Shown in pieces: positions 21,885 to 32,732 of a stretch of DNA of 64,000 nucleotides. Source of the DNA: Elephas maximus indicus. Taxonomy: Eukaryota > Chordata > Mammalia > Proboscidea > Elephantidae. The stretch spans positions 80,984,268 to 81,048,267 of the forward strand of contig NC_064831.1 of the NCBI RefSeq assembly GCF_024166365.1, given 5' to 3'. The notes under the pieces were generated by a model, which was not told the DNA's origin, did not search any database, and worked only from the letters and a program-made list of their open reading frames with translations. The stretch's first letter is position 1; each line of letters starts with the position of its first letter. The translations under genes and the position numbers were made by a program.

Positions 21885-22345
21885 CTAAAGAGTTGATTCT
21901 TACTCATGATGACTTCATGTGTGTCAGAGTAGAACAGCACTTTATAGAATGGCTGTGATCTTTTGAAAGTACCCTTTAAGGTACTCTTTCTCTTCTCCTA
22001 GACAGGAAAGAATAAGCACATAGTCCTGCTTGCTACCAGCAACCACTTCACAACCGTGAGGAGGTCTAGCATTAACGTAAAGGTTACTGTCTTTGCCTTT
22101 CCACCTGCTCCTCATCCCAGTCCTCCATCATAGAACATCTTAGTACTTGTCATGGTGCTACATGCCAGGAGTTATCACCGGCCCGCTTAACACCAGCAAT
22201 GAGGTCCTCAATGCCATCTGACCAGTGAATGATGAAGTCACAGAATCTCATCCACAGGGACTGCTTTCAAGGTCTATTTCTGGTACCAATTATTATAGCT
22301 TAGATTTCCTCCTGAAAGTAGATTTCCAGGACTTTCTTCCTGGTG
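21885..22345 (-). mobile_element. AfroSINE split by an inverted segment
   Basis: The SINE runs from GAGTTGATTCTTACTCATGA to ATCTTTTGAAAGTA at 21971. It resumes at GAAAGTAGATTTCCAGG (22314). The segment between is the left arm of the large inverted repeat. The head of the SINE is lost. Confidence 0.75.
21970..22322 (-). repeat. Left arm of 353-bp inverted repeat
   Basis: This is the reverse complement of 23236-23589 at roughly 95% identity by hand alignment (about 17 differences). It contains TGGTACCAGAAATAGACC on the minus strand, which resembles the tRNA-Leu primer-binding site of ERVL elements. It sits inside an AfroSINE and has GAAAGTA at both edges (21965-21971 and 22314-22320). Confidence 0.88.
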
Positions 22346-22840
22346 ATCCCCTTTTCATAAAGGGGGCATTAAAAAGAAAGAAGTGACTTAATCAATAAGG
22401 ACATTTATGTTCTTACATTACTGCAAGTACAGAGTAGCAAGTACAGCTGAATGGTGGCCTTGAGGATCTGGGTGCTTTTTATCTCTCTCTCTGACATTTG
22501 GTACTACTGTGTGGACGTCTCCTATGCCTAACACACATCCTCTCAGTTCACCTTTAATCCAGCCATTGGTGCAGGAATCAGCTCTGTATAGGTGTATCAG
22601 CACCTTGCCTCAGCTGCACAGTGTATTTCTCACTTTCTCTCCCAGGGCTTTTCTGATAGCTGACATGGGACTCTTATGAGAACGAACTCAGAAACATGGC
22701 TGACACTTGTGCATGTGAAAACCTGGATGTGTGAAAATGTTAACACCCTATTGGACAACTTTTGACCAATGGGAGGTGAGAACTGGTAGGTAAATGTTTT
22801 ACTTTTCAAACCCTATGGTGCATTGGGCAAATATACTCCA
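22346..22840. other. No gene; spacer of the inverted repeat
   Basis: Unassigned sequence between the arms. No coding signal. Confidence 0.5.
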
Positions 22841-23018
22841 ATGGACGTCTTTAAAGTGTTAAAAAGCAAAGACATCACCTTGAATACTGAGGTGTGCAAC
22901 AATGGGCTCAAACATAGCAGCAATGGTAAGGATGGTGCAGGATCAGGCAGTGTTTTGTTCTGTTGTACATAGGATCAGTGTGAGTCAGAACTGACTCAAC
23001 AGCACCTAACAGCAACAG
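22841..23018 (+). mobile_element. RTE fragment with internal deletion
   Basis: A piece of the RTE thumb region (GTGTTAAAAAGCAAAGACAT) jumps near 22897 to the 3' end (AACAATGGGCTCAAACATAG ... AGCACCTAACAGCAACAG). Confidence 0.8.
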
Positions 23019-23039
23019 CCCTAGGATGATATTTACATG

Positions 23040-23605
23040 GCATATTCCACACAGTTTCCACTAAGCTTCCCACTAATACCAATGTCCAGTTGCCAACAGC
23101 AGTGATTAGTTTGATAATGTACCCTTGGGTTGACTTTCCTTCCTTCCCTATTTCATTCTTCATAGGCTTCCCACTCTTGTTCCCAGGATTCGTTTCTCAG
23201 AATCAACTACTTGTATGCAAACCCTTCCCTCAGCCTCTGCTTTCAGGGGGGAAATCTAAGCTATAATAATTGGTACCAGAAATAGACCTTGAAAGCAGTC
23301 TCTGTGGATGAGATTCTGTGACTTCATCATTCACTGGTCAGATGGCATTGAGGACCTCATTGCTGGTGTTAAGTGGGCCGGTGATAACTCCTGGCATGTA
23401 GCACCGTTACAAGTAGTAAGATGTTCTATGATGGAGTATTGGGATGAGGAGCAGGTGGAAAGGCAAAGACAGTAACCTTTACGTGAACGCTAGACCTCCT
23501 CACGGTTGTGAAGTGGTTGCTGGTAGCAAGCAGGACTACTTGCTTCTTCTTTCCTGTCCAGGAGAAGAGAAAGAGTGCCTTAAAGGGTATTTATTTATTC
23601 AGTAT
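23040..23605 (+). mobile_element. ERVL-like LTR end and 5' internal region
   Basis: 23040-23255 has the look of the 3' part of an ERVL-class LTR (TCAGCCTCTGCTTTCAGG). It is followed at 23270 by TTGGTACCAGAAATAG, which resembles a tRNA-Leu-type primer-binding site, and then by about 330 bp of presumed leader and gag-start sequence. No open gag frame is evident. The assignment is by motif only and is moderately uncertain. Confidence 0.5.
23236..23589 (+). repeat. Right arm of 353-bp inverted repeat
   Basis: The partner of 21970-22322 at about 95% identity, with a spacer of about 913 bp. This arm is continuous with ERVL-like sequence on its left, so it is the likelier source copy. Confidence 0.88.
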
Positions 23606-23698
23606 TATAAGGCCAGCCTAAATCTTATAAACATTCTAGAACCAATTACACTTGCAAAGGAAATCTAGTAGCTTGGGTTTCTGAACAAATCATGGGCA

Positions 23699-23871
23699 GA
23701 AAACCAAAAACACCAAACCTGTTGCCATCAAGATGATTCCGACTCATAGAAACCCTATAGGACAGAGCAGAACTGTGCCATAGGGTTTCCAAGGAGAGCC
23801 TGGTGGATTCAAACTGCCAACTTTTTTGGTTAGCAGCCGTACCTCTTAACCACTATACTACCAGGGTTTCC
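23699..23871 (-). mobile_element. AfroSINE
   Basis: Minus-strand copy: tail complement CTGTTGCCATCAAGATGATT on the left, and the reversed head (TTAGCAGCCGTACCTCTTAA, ACCAGGGTTTCC) on the right. Near full length for the short subtype. Confidence 0.85.
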
Positions 23872-24135
23872 AAACATGGACAAGGGAACTGAAATTACAG
23901 CTGTTAATTTAGGCCAGTCGCAAGCCACTCATGGGGCTCACATCACTTTTTCAAAGTTGCTAAGGAAGGGATTGGATGCTGGAGAAACAACTACAGTGCC
24001 CACTGCATTCTTTTTCTCCTGGTCTCCTTGATGAAGTTCTCTTCTTCCTTCAAGACAGCATTAAAACATCATCTCCTCTGAGAAGTTTTCTGTGAAGCAG
24101 TCCTGTCTTCTCTGTTTGACAGCTGAACCTATCTA
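23872..24135. other. No gene; unique sequence
   Basis: Nothing recognisable. Confidence 0.5.
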
Positions 24136-24345
24136 GGGTAGTGGTTTTGAAAACATAGGCTCTGGAGCCAGTTTGCCTAACTTCCTAGCTGTGTGACTTT
24201 GGGAAATTTACTTAACCTGTCTGGTATTCTTATAAGTAAAAAGATACTCACTTCATGTAGCAGCTGTGAAAATTAAAAATATTAGAACATGTAAGAGGCT
24301 TAGAACAGTCCCTGGTACATAGTAAGTGCTAAAACACATTAGTTG
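24136..24345 (+). mobile_element. MIR SINE
   Basis: The MIR core is clear: TAGCTGTGTGACTTTGGGAA, ATTTACTTAACCTGTCTGGT, and near the end GTCCCTGGTACATAGTAAGT. Confidence 0.8.
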
Positions 24346-24384
24346 TTATTAATAAAAAAAAACCGATATATAAAACAAACAAAA

Positions 24385-24587
24385 AAAACAAACTTCTTGC
24401 TGTCAAGTCAATTCTCACTCAGTGACCCTATAGGACAGAGTATAACTGCCCTATAGGGTTTCCAAGGCTGTAATCTTTATGGAAGCTGACTCCCATATCT
24501 TCCTCCTGTGAAACGTCTGGTGGGTTCGAACCACTGACCTTTAGGTTAGCAGTTGAGTGCTTAACTGCTGTGCCACCAGAGCTCCTT
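24385..24587 (-). mobile_element. AfroSINE
   Basis: Minus-strand, about full length: TTGCTGTCAAGTCAATTCTC on the left, B-box complement GGGTTCGAACCACTGACC, and head complement ending CCACCAGAGCTCC on the right. Confidence 0.87.
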
Positions 24588-24639
24588 AATATTGCTGTAT
24601 ATATATATATTTTAATATATTTTATCTGTTTATGTATCT

Positions 24640-24720
24640 GTTACAGGATTTTACTCCTAGTTATCTCTGTGCTTCCAGTGCCTGAAATTCATAAAGATCT
24701 GTTGAATGAGTGAATAAACC
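24640..24720 (+). mobile_element. L2 3'-end fragment
   Basis: Short L2 terminus: CTGTGCTTCCAGTGCCTGAA then GTTGAATGAGTGAATAAACC. Confidence 0.55.
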
Positions 24721-25084
24721 AACAGTAGAGAGAATGAATCCTATCTGGAAGGAAGAGATTGCTATGGAGGGCTTGGAGAGGGACTGAAGTGGTCTGGGGA
24801 GGTTTATTGAAGGAGGTGGGATCTCAGCAGGAATTTGAAGGATAAATCGACTTTTTACAGGGTTAAGGACTAGAAATGGTACTAGAAGTATAAGAAATCA
24901 TGTGTGTAAAGACATAGAAGAGAAAATAAGCCTAAAATATTTGAGGAAATAGACCATTTTGGCTGGAATGGAGGGTTTGGGAATGGAAGTGTGGCAAGAT
25001 AAGAGGACAGGTAGGTTGGAACCAAACTGAGGGGAAACCAAGAATCTATGCAAATAGAAAAAGGATGATTTTGTGGAAAGAGCC
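24721..25084. other. No gene; ancient-repeat-like sequence
   Basis: Purine-rich text (GGAGGTGGGATCTCAGCAGG; AATGGAGGGTTTGGGAATGG) of the kind seen in the ancient repeat at 41560. No coding signal. Confidence 0.4.
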
Positions 25085-25195
25085 TACCATGATTTGACTC
25101 TTGACCCCATCACTTACTGTTTGTGTGGCCTTAGGCAAATCATCTGACCACTCTAAGCTTATCTTTTGTCTGTAAAATAAAAATAATGTACATAA
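25085..25195 (+). mobile_element. MIR SINE fragment
   Basis: Short MIR core piece: CTTACTGTTTGTGTGGCCTT, AGGCAAATCATCTGACCACT, then TGTCTGTAAAATAAAAATAA. Confidence 0.6.
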
Positions 25196-25229
25196 CTTGC
25201 AATGTTTTTGTTGAGACTAGTGATGAATA

Positions 25230-25457
25230 TCCCCCATGTGTCTGTCAGTTTGTCTTACTGTGGGAGCTTGTGTGTTGCTGTGATGCTGGAAGCTATGCCA
25301 CCGGTATTCAAATACCAGCAGGGTCACCCGTGGCAGACAGGTTTCAGCTGAGCTTCCAGACTAAGACAGACTAGGAAGAAAGACCCCACGGTCTACTTCT
25401 GAAAAGAATTAGCCAATGAAAACCTTATCAGTAGCAGCAGAAAATACACAGAGACAC
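25230..25457 (+). mobile_element. RTE 5' end of a deletion derivative
   Basis: It starts CCCATGTGTCTGTCAGTTTG, as does the 5' end of the copy at 5403-7206, and carries the RTE 5' UTR. At about 25441-25446 it jumps to RT-region text (ATACACAGAGACACTG). The jump matches that at about 6993. The rest is cut off where an LTR piece begins. Confidence 0.78.
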
Positions 25458-25674
25458 TGTTGCAGGCTAAAGCTTCCCAGCTGGTGACTAAGCCCTGCCT
25501 AGGTTCTTGCCTTCTACTGACCAAGAATGACCAGGAGAGACTCAGAGGTTCCACACAAACAAAAATTTTTTAGTGGCAGAAAGAAAGCAGAGGCTCGTGA
25601 GCGGGGACAGAGAGGAACCAGGCAATGCTAGCCTCTGTTCCCCCAAAACAAAGGTTATTCTGGGGCTTATATGG
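25458..25674 (-). mobile_element. Partial retroviral LTR
   Basis: On the minus strand this reads a TATA-like CATATAAGCCCC, then presumed R and U5, and ends GCTTTAGCCTGCAACA. The U3 is missing. I infer an endogenous retroviral LTR from this layout; the family is unknown and no second copy in the window supports it. Confidence 0.42.
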
Positions 25675-27360
25675 GTTTAAACTCAAGGTCATATTTTGGC
25701 TCTCGTGGACTTGCTCTGATTTTCTTCAGTTTCAGCTTGAACTTGCATATGAGCAATTGATGGTCTGTTCCACAGTTGGCCCCTGGCCTTGTTCTGACTG
25801 ATGATATTGAGCTTTTCCATTGTCTCTTTTCACAGATGTAGTCAATTTGATTTCTGTGTGTCCATCTGGTGAGGTCCAAGTGTATAGTTGCCGTTTATGT
25901 TGGTGAAAGAAGGTATTTGCAATGAAGAAGTCATTGGTCTTGCAAAATTCTATCATTCGATTTCCGGCATTGCCAAGAAACATGGAAGACAGCTTCCTGG
26001 CCAACTGACTGGAAGAGATCCATATTTATGCCTATTGCCAAGAAAGGTGATGCAACCGAATGTGGAAATTATAGAACAATATCATTACCATCAAACACAA
26101 GCAAAATTTTGCTGAAGATCATTCAAAAACGGCTGTAGCAGTATATCGACAGGGAACTGCCAGAAATTCAGGCTAGTTTCAGAAGAGGACGTGGAACCAG
26201 GGATATCATTGCTGATGTCAGATGGATCCTGGCTAAAAGCAGAGAATACCAGAAGGATGTTTGTGTTTTATTGACTATGCAAAGACATTTGACTGTGTGG
26301 CTCATAACAAATTATGGATAATATTGTGAAGAATGGGAATTCCAGAACACTTAAATGTGCTCATGAGGAACCTGAACATAGATCAAGAGGAAATTGTTCA
26401 AACGGAACAAGGGGATATAGTGTGGTTTAAAGTCAGGAAGGTGTGCATCAGGGTTGTGTCCTTTCACCACACCTATTCAATCTGTATGCTGAGCAAGGAA
26501 TCCGAGAAGTTGAACTGTAAGAAGAATAATGGGTCATCAGAATTGGAGGAAGACTCATCATCAACCTGCATTATGCAGATGACACAACCTTGCTTGCTGA
26601 AAGTGGAGAGCGCTGAAGCACTTATTGATGAAGATCAAAGACCACAGCCTTCATTATGGATCATACCTCAACATAAAGAAAACAAAAATCTTCACAACTG
26701 GACCAATAAACAGCATCACAGCAAATGAAGATTGAAATTGTCAAGGATTTCATTTTACTTGGATCCATAATCAACATCCATGAAAGCAGCAGTCAAGAAA
26801 TCAAAAGACACACTGCATTGGGCAATTCTGCTGCAAAAGACTTCTTTAAAGTGTTGAAAAGCAAAGATGTTACCTTTAAGACTAAGGTGTGCCTGACCCA
26901 ACCTATGGTGTTTTCAATTGCCTCATATGCGTGTGAACGCTGGATGATAAATAAAGAAGGCTGAAGAAGAATTGACACCTTTGAATTGTGGTGTTGGTGA
27001 AGGATATTGAATATACCATGGACTGCCAAAAGAATAAACAAATCTGTCTTTGAAGAATTACAACCAGAATGCTCCTTAGAGGTGAGGGTGGTGAGACTAC
27101 AACTCATATACTTTAGATATGTTGTCAGGAGGGATCGTGCTTGCTAAAGGACAGGACCAGTAAAAAAAGGACCTGGAGAAGAACATCATGCTTGTTAAAG
27201 TAGAGGGTCAGCGAAAAAGAGGAAAACCCTTGATGGCTGCAAAAATGGGCTCAAACATAGCAACAATTCTGAATATTGTGTAGGATGGGGCAGTGTTTTG
27301 TTCTGTTGTACCTAGGGTCACTATGAGTCAGAACCTACTCAACCGCACCTAACAACAACA
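25675..27360 (+). mobile_element. RTE LINE with inverted 5' part
   Basis: 25675-25975 carries the C-terminal endonuclease region on the minus strand. At 25976 the orientation flips, and 25976-27360 runs on the plus strand from the RT region (ATGGAAGACAGCTTCCTGGC) to the AACAACAACA tail. About 680 bp of element between the two parts are missing. An inverted 5' part plus a deletion at the flip is the twin-priming pattern of LINE insertion. Confidence 0.87.
25732..26964 (+). pseudogene. RTE endonuclease/RT remnants, broken and inverted
   Basis: The endonuclease remnant is on the minus strand (NDFFIANTFFHQHKRQLYTW; GTDHQLL with the conserved Asp-His pair). RT pieces on the plus strand include 26333-26728. 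The YADD box is intact at 26572-26583 but lies in a different frame from the flanking pieces. The final piece, 26725-26964, covers the thumb (GSIINIHESSSQEIKRHTAL). Multiple frameshifts rule out function. Confidence 0.85.
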
Positions 27361-28619
27361 GTAATGAATACATACATAGAATGATTTTCAAGTAGTAAGT
27401 ACATGATAAAGGCAGGTGTTGATTTTTGTACTGGCAGGTAGCGTGGAAAGCTTTTTTAATACAAGAGGTTGGCATTTTAACACCATTTGATGGTAGTATA
27501 ATTAAACTATCAAAATTTATAGAGTGATAAAATCCACTAAATGAACCAGCTAGTCTGCCAGACATTGATAATGTATGGAAATTATGGACTCCTTCGGTCT
27601 ATTGGGAACAACAAAAGGTAACGGAAATATTTCAAACCCTGTGAGGGAACTTCGAAGATTCATTTTTCCTGTCTCAGATTTAGTTTCAGAATTCTACTTT
27701 CAAACAGACCACGGATTTCTGTACGGAAGAAATTGTTTGGTTTACCTGCGTCATCAACTGAAACTTTCCTTTCTCAAAACCAATAACCAAAATGTTTTTT
27801 TTTTGTAAAATCATATACTGGATTTAGTCATGATCAAATCTTAAAGTCTTCTCTGCAAGTACAGGAAGTGGAAGAGATTCTGACTCTTTGCACCTTAGTT
27901 TTTTTTCCCTCTCGGTAAAATGGTAGTTAGAAGAATCTTTATCACGGTCACATAATTATTAGTCAAAGTCCTGCAACGAATGAATGTCATTGCTTTTCAG
28001 AATGTGCTGTTTCCTTAGCATAGGTTCAGATGTGACTTATTCTTTGCAGCTACAAACTAGCAGCTGGCTGAAGCCACTTGGCTCTCGCTTTGACCCTTTC
28101 AAAACACGAATCGATTGTGGATTTTTTATTTCTGCTTTAGTTGTCTTAACTTTTGCTATTTTAAACAAGCAGTTTAGGAGGTCCCTGTGCTTATGTTCCA
28201 AAAATGAAAACAGAAAAGGAGGATGTTTTCCTACATGCATTTGTACTTATGAAGTTAATTGGCATAATTAACAATAGTATTCTGTGGGAGGAAGACACAG
28301 AAAATATGACAGTCGTCACTCATGTTCACTGAAGAAAATAGAGACAAAAATGTCTTTCGATTAAGTGAGGTTTGTCCCTTGAGTCTTGAGGAATAGAAAA
28401 AAGTAATTTAATTTCAATAGAAAAAACTTGAGGAAATATGTATTCTGAGTTTAGATTAATTCATTTACATATCTGATTCAAAGCAAATTTCTAGAGAATG
28501 TTTTAAAAATGATCTTCCTTTCAGGTTTTCAGTCAGAAGGCAAAACTTGCATTTGCTTGGCTATTAAAAAAAAGAACATTCCCATCCATTGGTGGTAATA
28601 GATCATAATGGTTATTATT
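27361..28619. other. No gene; unique sequence
   Basis: About 1.26 kb with no repeat I can name. Short open frames at 27575-27808 and 27984-28271 have no recognisable domain and no visible exon context. Confidence 0.5.
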
Positions 28620-28790
28620 ACAACCCCTGGTTTTAGAATGAGATACCTTAGGTTCATCTCCCAACCTTATTACTTAGTATATATAATGTGATCTTTGAAA
28701 AGTTACATAATTTGTCTGAAAATGGTACCTATCTCAACGTAATGTTGTGAGGATTGTAAAGAGTTACAAATTGACTTCTGCTTCCCAATA
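28620..28790 (+). mobile_element. MIR-like fragment
   Basis: Diverged MIR order: TTTAGAATGAGATACCTTAG, TGATCTTTGAAAAGTTACAT, TTGTGAGGATTGTAAAGAG. Confidence 0.5.
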
Positions 28791-29515
28791 AGACTTAATA
28801 GGTAGTGGCAAGCTATTACTCTTGTGCAGCAGCTAGAAACATATGGATAAATTATACAATTCATATTTTACAAGATATTGGAGGGAAGTGAACACAAAAA
28901 GGACTAGATGAACTAATATTACAAAGAGGGACGAGCTCTTCCTAAGTGAGTTGAGATTGCTATTTTGTTCCTTACAAAGATTTACTGAGTTTGGACATGG
29001 GTTGAGTATCAGGCTTGTCATAGTCAGAGGGACTATAACAGAGGAAAGAGAAACCAGCAGAGTTTCAACAACTAAATAGCCTGGTGTGATGGTTTAAAAT
29101 CTAGAGAAGCCCCAAGGGCACAGCCAACTTGCCTAAAGGGATATTTGCTGAGTGTTGAGTTAGGGGGCTATGAGAAGCTGAGTGATGGACTAGAAGGGCA
29201 GAATGAAAGATTCCTCAGTCTCGCAGTGCTTTGGAGAAAATTTCTTCAGGGAGGGAACATCCTGAAATTAACACAAGGCAGATCTCATCCTTGAAACATA
29301 CACAAACAAAAGTGGAATGAGTCTAACTAAAACCACTATTCAGCTCTTTGGAAGGTTAATTTCTGATGGATTGAGGTGATCAATCCCTCATTTTATCTGC
29401 TTAATAGAGGACAAAGTGAACCTTCTCTGAAGGAAATTAACATTAACTTCAGTTTTCTATGATTTCTTTGCACACGATGAATGGCGTACAATAAAAAATT
29501 CTGACACATGTGAAG
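28791..29515. other. No gene; unique sequence
   Basis: About 725 bp with nothing recognisable. Confidence 0.5.
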
Positions 29516-31108
29516 AGGCAGGAAAATGTTACCAATAATCAAGAAAAAAAAGAATAAGACAATAAAAGCAGACCAAATGATCCAAAAGTTGAAGTTAGTA
29601 GACAAGAATTTTATTATAAATATATTGGATAAAATAGAAGAAAAATTGGATAGAATGGATAAAATAACGGGAAATTTCAGCAAAGTCTGTAAAAGAAGTA
29701 AATGGACATATAAAAAAGTAACATAGTACCTAGACTTAACTCAATTGATGATATTAGTAGCAGACTGGTCACAGCAGAAAGCAAGTTTATTGACCTCAGA
29801 GCCAGGTCAATAGAAAATATTCAAGCCAAAACACAGAGAGGGAGTAAAAGAAATGGAAAAAACAGAACAGAATGTAAGAAACATGTGGGAAAATATAAAG
29901 ATGGTTTAATTGTGTGTAACGTATGTGTTCTTTCTTTCTCTCTTCAAGAATATCAGAGAGAGAAAACATGGCAGATACAACATTTGAAAAGATAAGGCTG
30001 AGAATCTCCCCCAAATCGAAAAAAACCTCAACCCAGAAATTAAAGATGCTCAAAGAATCACAATCAGGACAAACACAAGGAAAACTAACTACAGGAACAT
30101 CATAATTAAACATCTTAATGGAAAGATAAAGAGAAAAATCTTACAAGCAGCCTATGGAAAAAAGATTGCTTTCCAGGAAGCAACAGCAAGGCTAACATCA
30201 GACTTTTCAATTGAAACTATGGAAGCGAGAAGACAATAGAATGACATCTTTAAAGGGAAGAAAGCCAAAAAAAAAAAAAAAAACCAACTTTGATCTAAGA
30301 ACTCTATACACAGTGAATAATACGTCTCCAAAATAAAGGTCAAATGAAGACATTTTAAGTGAAAAAAAAAAAAAAAACTGAGATAATTTATCCCTAGCAG
30401 ATCTGCACTATAAGAAATACAAAGAGTGGTTCTGGCTGATGTAAAAGGATCTCAGAAGTGCAATGCAGGAAAGAATGGCAACCATCAGAACTAGGAAATA
30501 TGTTGTTAAATATAAAATAATATTGCCTTTTTAAAGGAACAATAACAACGATGTCTAGTAGAGCTTATAACATATATAGAAGTAAGATATATGAAAACAA
30601 TAGCACACAAATCAGGTAGAGTTAAATGGAGTTATACTTTTGTAAGGTTTTTGTATTGTTTGAGAAGTGCTGAGAATACTAATTTAAGGTAAACTGTAAT
30701 TAGTCAAGGTTGCATGTTAAAATCTCTGGAGTATCCAGAGAAATAAAAATACAAAAGAGGAAAACTAAAAAGAAAATAAAAAGGATATAGAGATTTAATA
30801 ATAGCAATTAAAAAACTTCATTAATAAAAAAGTAGAGAGAAAAAAAGATAAAGGAACAATAAACAGATGGAAAAAACATAAAACCAATAGCATGACAGAA
30901 GGCTTACCCAAACTATGTCAATAATTACATTATGTGCAACAGGGCTAAACATTACAAAAAAAAAAGAAGAAGACAAATATTGTCAGTCTGGTTATAAAAA
31001 TCAAAACATAGCTAACCATACACTATTTACAAAAGAAACAATTTAAATAAGTTGAAAGTGAAAGGATAGAAAAATATGTATCATGAAAACATAAACCAAA
31101 ACAAAGTT

Positions 31109-31713
31109 GTTGTTGTTGTTAGGTGCCGTCGAGTTGGTTCCAACTCATAGCCACCCTATGTACCACAGAACGAAACACTGCCTGGTCCTGCACCATGCTC
31201 ACAATCGTTGTTATGCTTGAGCCCATTGTTGCAGCCACTGTGTCAATCCATCTCATTGAGGGTCTTCCTCTTTTTCACTGACCTTCTACCTTACCAAGCA
31301 TGATGTCCTTCTCCAGGGATGGATCCCTCCTGACAACATGTCCAAAGTATGTAAGACCCAGTCTTGCCATCCTTGCTTCTAAGGTGAATTCTGGTTGTAC
31401 TTCTTTCAAGACAGAATTGTTCATTCTTTTGGTAGTCCATGGTATATTCAATATTCTTTGCCAACATCACAATCCAAAGGTGTCAATTCTTCTTTTGTCT
31501 TCCTTATTCATTGTCTAGCTTTTGCATGCATATGATGCAATTGAAAATACCATGGCCTGGGTCAGGAGCACCTTAGTCTTCAAGGTGCCATATTTGCTTC
31601 TCAACACTTTAAAAAGCTCCTTTGCAGCAGATTTGCCCAATGCAACACATCATTTGATTTCTTGACTGCTGCTTCATGTTGATTGTGGATCCAAGTAAAA
31701 TGAAATTAGTGTA
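31109..31713 (-). mobile_element. RTE 3' copy inserted in the old L1
   Basis: About 605 bp of RTE C-terminal and 3' region on the minus strand, starting with the (GTT)n tail complement. Perfect 11-bp repeats AAAACAAAGTT at 31098-31108 and 31714-31724 flank it. Removing the insert and one repeat restores continuous L1 text, so the boundaries are secure. Confidence 0.92.
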
Positions 31714-31851
31714 AAAACAAAGTTAGTATAGCTATATTAATATTGGACAAATTAGACTATAAAACCAGAATTATTACTAGAAATAAAGAGGACATATCTT
31801 AGTGATAAAAGGATTAATTCAATAGAAATTCATAACAGTATTAAATGTATA

Positions 31852-32010
31852 CAAAAACCCAGTGCCGTCGAGTTGATTCTGACTCATAGCAACCCTATAA
31901 GACAGAGTAGAACTGCCCCATAGAGTTTCCAAGGATCACCTGGGGGATTTGAACTGCCGACCTTTTGGTTAGCAACCATAGCACTTAACCACTACACCAC
32001 CAGGGTTTCC
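31852..32010 (-). mobile_element. AfroSINE inserted in the old L1
   Basis: Minus-strand AfroSINE (GTGCCGTCGAGTTGATTCTG on the left, CACCACCAGGGTTTCC on the right). It is flanked by the 12-bp repeat ATTAAATGTATA at 31840-31851 and 32011-32022. Confidence 0.93.
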
Positions 32011-32210
32011 ATTAAATGTATATGAACCTAAAATAGAGCTTCAAAATATATGAAACAAAATATTGACAGACATAACAGGAAAAAAAAAAAAAAGAAAAGA
32101 TGAAACCACAATCATAGTTGGAGACTTTAACACACCTCTTTCTGTAACTGATAGAAAAAGAGGATGAAAAAACCAGTAGGGATATAGAATATTTGAAAAA
32201 CCTGAATAAC

Positions 32211-32732
32211 TGGTTTCATGGATTGAATTGTGCGCCCCCAAAATATCTGTCAACTTGGCTAGGCCACAATTCCCAATATTGTATGATTGTCCACCATTTT
32301 GTCATCTGATATGATTTTCCTATGTGTTGTAAATCCTACCTCTAGGATGTTAATGGGGTAGGATTAGCGGCAGTTATGTTAATGAGGCAAGGCTCAATTT
32401 ACAAGATTAAGTTGTATTTTAAGTTAATCTCTTTTGAGATATAAGAGAGAGAAGAGAGCAGAGAGGCAGGAGGACCGCATACCACCAAGAAAGCAGTGCT
32501 GGGAGCAGAGCACGTCCTTTGGACCCTGGGTTCCTGCGCAGAGCAGCTCCTCCACCAAGAGCAGATTGATGATGAGGACCTTCCTCCAGAGCTGACAGAG
32601 AAACCCTTCCTCTGGAGCTGGCACCCTGAATTTGGACTTCTAGCCTACCAGGCTGTAAGAAAATAAACTTTTCTTTGTTAAAGCCATCCACTTGTACTAT
32701 TTCTGTTATAGCAGCACTAGGCAACTAAGACA
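32211..32732 (+). mobile_element. Solo LTR, family A, inserted in the old L1
   Basis: Same LTR as 16467-16974 and 62917-63428: TCATGGATTGAATTGTGCGC, TTTTGAGATATAAGAGAGAG, AGCAGCACTAGGCAACTAAG. Its exact ends are unclear; the flanks ATAAC and ACAAC may be a decayed 5-bp duplication. Confidence 0.85.

Noticed and set aside
22841-23018. RTE fragment as a member of the shared-junction derivatives
   Set aside because: Its jump joins the thumb region to the 3' end at a different point, so it is a separate deletion.
25085-25200. Possible exon boundary signals near MIR sequence
   Set aside because: The AG/GT words lie within MIR text and there is no open frame with coding bias.
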